A DNA stretch of 9,829 nucleotides, taken from an uncultured beta proteobacterium. Lineage in GTDB: Bacteria; Pseudomonadota; Gammaproteobacteria; Burkholderiales; Burkholderiaceae. The stretch's first letter is position 1. Each line of letters begins with the position of its first letter. Shown piece by piece: positions 8,148 through 9,829 of the stretch. The translations under genes were made by a program, and so were the position numbers. Under the pieces are notes generated by a model. It saw nothing but the letters and a program-made list of their open reading frames with translations. It was not told the DNA's origin and did not search any database. The stretch spans positions 1-9,829 of the forward strand of contig CAILON010000015.1 of assembly GCA_903835865.1 (NCBI GenBank), read 5' to 3'.

Positions 8148-8169
8148 AGAGTCGCCTTGAAGGCGATCT
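8148..8169 (-). terminator. Hairpin between bioD and the amidohydrolase gene, possible weak terminator
   Basis: Bases 8152-8166 form a perfect inverted repeat, TCGCCT and AGGCGA around a three-base loop. It is extended by AGA at 8148-8150 pairing with TCT at 8167-8169 past one bulged G. Read on the minus strand it follows the bioD stop by about 10 bases. After it come seven bases and then only TTTT, so it lacks a good uridine tract. It may attenuate read-through from bioFD into the amidohydrolase gene or protect a processed 3' end; full termination is doubtful. Confidence 0.35.
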
Positions 8170-8178
8170 ACTTGGCGT

Positions 8179-8898
8179 TTAAAGTGCAGGCAGTCTTAGG
8201 TGCTCTGCAGCAAATGAGAGTGCTTCGATTGAATAAGGTGCGTTATCTGGTTTTTTGAGGGATTCTGGCAAACAAGGGATGCAACCCAAAAAAGGGATGA
8301 GCATTTTGGAGCTAAGCGTCTGAATATTTTCTTGAAGCAGGGGCATTTCTGTAGATAAGGTATTGGCAATCCAGCCAGCGATCTTTAAGTGACGCGATTG
8401 AATGGCTTCATAAGTGAGAAGGGCGTGATTAATGCAACCCAATCTCATGCCTACAACAATGATTATTGGTAGATCTAAGCTCTGCGCTAAATCGTCAAGG
8501 CCTTCTTGCGCATTGAGTGGAATTAAAAAGCCACCGGCCCCCTCAACAATGACAGCGTCGCCATGACTGCTGACCCGGCCATAAGCCTCAATGATGGTGT
8601 CAAGATCTAGGCGTTGATGTATTTTTTCAGCAGCAAGATGGGGGGCTGCAGCCATATCTAGTAGATAGGGGCATAGCTCCAATTTGCCCACTTCTAGATT
8701 TGATGCAAGGCGTAAGGTTTCTACATCTTCATTAAGGCGTCGTCCCTGAGCATCTTGGTAACACCCAGCAGCTACAGGTTTAAAGCCTAAGGCGTTCATT
8801 CCTTCTGCGCGTAGCTTCAAAATCAGGGCGCCGGATACTAAAGTTTTGCCAACTTCAGTATCTGTGCCGGTAACAAAATATCCTTTGGCTAAACTCAT
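8179..8898 (-). CDS. bioD: Dethiobiotin synthetase
   Basis: ATP-dependent enzyme that closes the ureido ring of 7,8-diaminopelargonate with CO2, giving dethiobiotin, the next-to-last step of biotin synthesis. The 239 residues are slightly longer than the typical 220-230. The P-loop GTDTEVGKT is at residues 11-19, the substrate lysine Lys40 lies in GFKPVAAG, and the VEGAGG motif at 118-123 includes Glu119. RLGCINHALL near residue 152 matches the usual dimer-interface and product-site segment. The ATG at 8898-8896 overlaps the bioF stop as ATGA and its ribosome site is weak, so translation is probably coupled to bioF. The order bioF then bioD agrees with a biotin operon. bioA and bioB are not in the window. 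Confidence 0.97.
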   Translation of the reverse strand: MSLAKGYFVTGTDTEVGKTLVSGALILKLRAEGMNALGFKPVAAGCYQDAQGRRLNEDVETLRLASNLEVGKLELCPYLLDMAAAPHLAAEKIHQRLDLDTIIEAYGRVSSHGDAVIVEGAGGFLIPLNAQEGLDDLAQSLDLPIIIVVGMRLGCINHALLTYEAIQSRHLKIAGWIANTLSTEMPLLQENIQTLSSKMLIPFLGCIPCLPESLKKPDNAPYSIEALSFAAEHLRLPAL

Positions 8899-9829
8899 GA
8901 TGTGCTTGCCATTGCTTCTTGCTCAATCGTCTTTAGGGTACGAATCAGTTGACGCAAATCAGCAGTGCTATGGTTGGCTGAGAAGGTAATTCGTAAGCGT
9001 GCACTCCCCGCTGGTACGGTGGGTGGTCGAATTGCTGGAATCCAATATCCAGCCTGGTCCAACAAACTGGACGCTAATAGAGCATTGGCATTACTACCTA
9101 ATATGACTGGCTGAATAGGGGTGCAAGAAGGAACTTTTTTCCATTGAGAAAAAACCATTTCTTGTTGCCAGATATCAATGAGTTGGGCTAACTGGGTGCG
9201 GCGCTGTTGACCCTCCGCCCCCTCGATCATCTCTAGGCTCTTGAGAAGTGCATGAGCAATTGCTGGAGGCGTCGCAGTGCTATAGATATAAGGTCGACCT
9301 TTTTGGATGAGCCATTCGATAAAGAATTCTTGCGCGCAAATAAAGGCGCCGCTAATGCCTGCTGCCTTGCCTAGAGTGCCAACATAAATGATCCGTTCTG
9401 AGATCAGCATTTCTTGCTCCAAAATACCATGACCTTGTTTTCCTAAAATCCCAAACCCATGAGCATCATCTATCAATAACAAGGCATCAAATTCTTCTGC
9501 AATTTTTAGTAATGCTTGTACGGGCGCAAGATCACCATCCATGCTAAAAACACCATCGGTCACGATGATCTTTAATGGTCTTGAGTCTGTCTGTAGATCT
9601 GCCCTTAAAGAATCAAGATGCTGATGATCAAACAGCGTGATAGAGGCTTTATTTTGTGCGCTAGCTAAGCGAACTCCGTCGATGAGGGATGCATGATTCA
9701 GTTTGGCTGAATAAATGCTGGCTTCTCCCGCGGGCGCCAGACTTACAAGGCCAGTAATTGCTGTGAGATTGGCTAGGTAGCCTGTACTAAAAAATAATGC
9801 GCGTGCTTTAGGAATATGGCGACTCTGAA
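8895..9829 (-). CDS. bioF: 8-amino-7-oxononanoate synthase, 5' end cut by the window edge
   Basis: PLP-dependent alpha-oxoamine synthase condensing pimeloyl-ACP (or CoA) with alanine to give 8-amino-7-oxononanoate, the first step of the biotin ring pathway. The frame is open to the right edge; I translated it from there and it gives 310 residues, so about 75-85 N-terminal residues are missing. Early visible segments are ALFFSTGYLANL and LNHASLIDG, both characteristic of BioF. The cofactor-binding DDAHGFG follows, with Asp at 9467-9465 and His at 9461-9459. The Schiff-base lysine (codon 9368-9366) lies in the GTLGKAAGISGA segment. Near the C-terminus, RPPTVPAGSARLRIT is the usual substrate-site motif. 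An ATG at 9563 exists but lies inside the protein and is not the start. The related enzymes KBL and ALAS share the fold; the bioD overlap decides for BioF. Confidence 0.96.
   Translation of the reverse strand, partial: QSRHIPKARALFFSTGYLANLTAITGLVSLAPAGEASIYSAKLNHASLIDGVRLASAQNKASITLFDHQHLDSLRADLQTDSRPLKIIVTDGVFSMDGDLAPVQALLKIAEEFDALLLIDDAHGFGILGKQGHGILEQEMLISERIIYVGTLGKAAGISGAFICAQEFFIEWLIQKGRPYIYSTATPPAIAHALLKSLEMIEGAEGQQRRTQLAQLIDIWQQEMVFSQWKKVPSCTPIQPVILGSNANALLASSLLDQAGYWIPAIRPPTVPAGSARLRITFSANHSTADLRQLIRTLKTIEQEAMASTS

Noticed and set aside
1..9829. Looked for tRNA, rRNA, CRISPR repeats, insertion-sequence ends, toxin-antitoxin pairs and defence genes.
   Set aside because: Known housekeeping genes occupy almost every base. 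I saw no repeated spacers, terminal inverted repeats, transposase motifs or unusual composition islands.

Overview
This window is a gene-dense stretch of a bacterial chromosome, most likely from a betaproteobacterium of the order Burkholderiales. The moderate-to-low GC and very tight packing resemble small-genome freshwater members such as Polynucleobacter. That assignment is an inference from gene order and protein character; no rRNA or other marker gene is present. No stretch longer than about 60 bases is clearly non-coding.

Region 1 (1-4433, minus strand) is a tryptophan operon headed by a pentose-phosphate gene, read right to left: rpe, trpE, trpG, trpD, trpC (trpC is cut at base 1). rpe and trpE share one base (TAATG), trpE and trpG overlap by 17 bases, and the trpG-trpD and trpD-trpC gaps are 11 and 6 bases, so this is almost certainly one transcript. 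It encodes the steps from chorismate to indole-glycerol phosphate. Rpe, which interconverts ribulose-5-P and xylulose-5-P, is a metabolic neighbour through the pentose-phosphate pool that supplies PRPP and erythrose-4-P. The gph gene that often lies between rpe and trpE in relatives is absent.

Region 2 (4434-6927, mainly plus strand) starts with apaG, divergent from rpe across at most 49 bases. It continues with a possible 37-residue membrane protein on the minus strand, then mltA (outer-membrane lytic transglycosylase lipoprotein) and an enoyl-CoA hydratase gene 25 bases behind it. The small minus-strand ORF and mltA begin head to head on a single CATG.

Region 3 (6924-9829, minus strand) reads bioF (5' end outside the window), bioD, then an M20-family amidohydrolase. 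bioF and bioD overlap by ATGA and catalyse an early and a late step of biotin synthesis. The amidohydrolase lies 58 bases further on, behind a small hairpin. Its stop codon shares the palindrome TTAA with the stop of the convergent enoyl-CoA hydratase gene.

I found no mobile element, tRNA, rRNA, CRISPR array, toxin-antitoxin pair or defence system, and nothing that looks like an undescribed multi-gene system. The most interesting items are the CATG head-to-head arrangement with the candidate small membrane protein, the shortened rpe-trp junction, and the linkage of an amidohydrolase to the bio genes.
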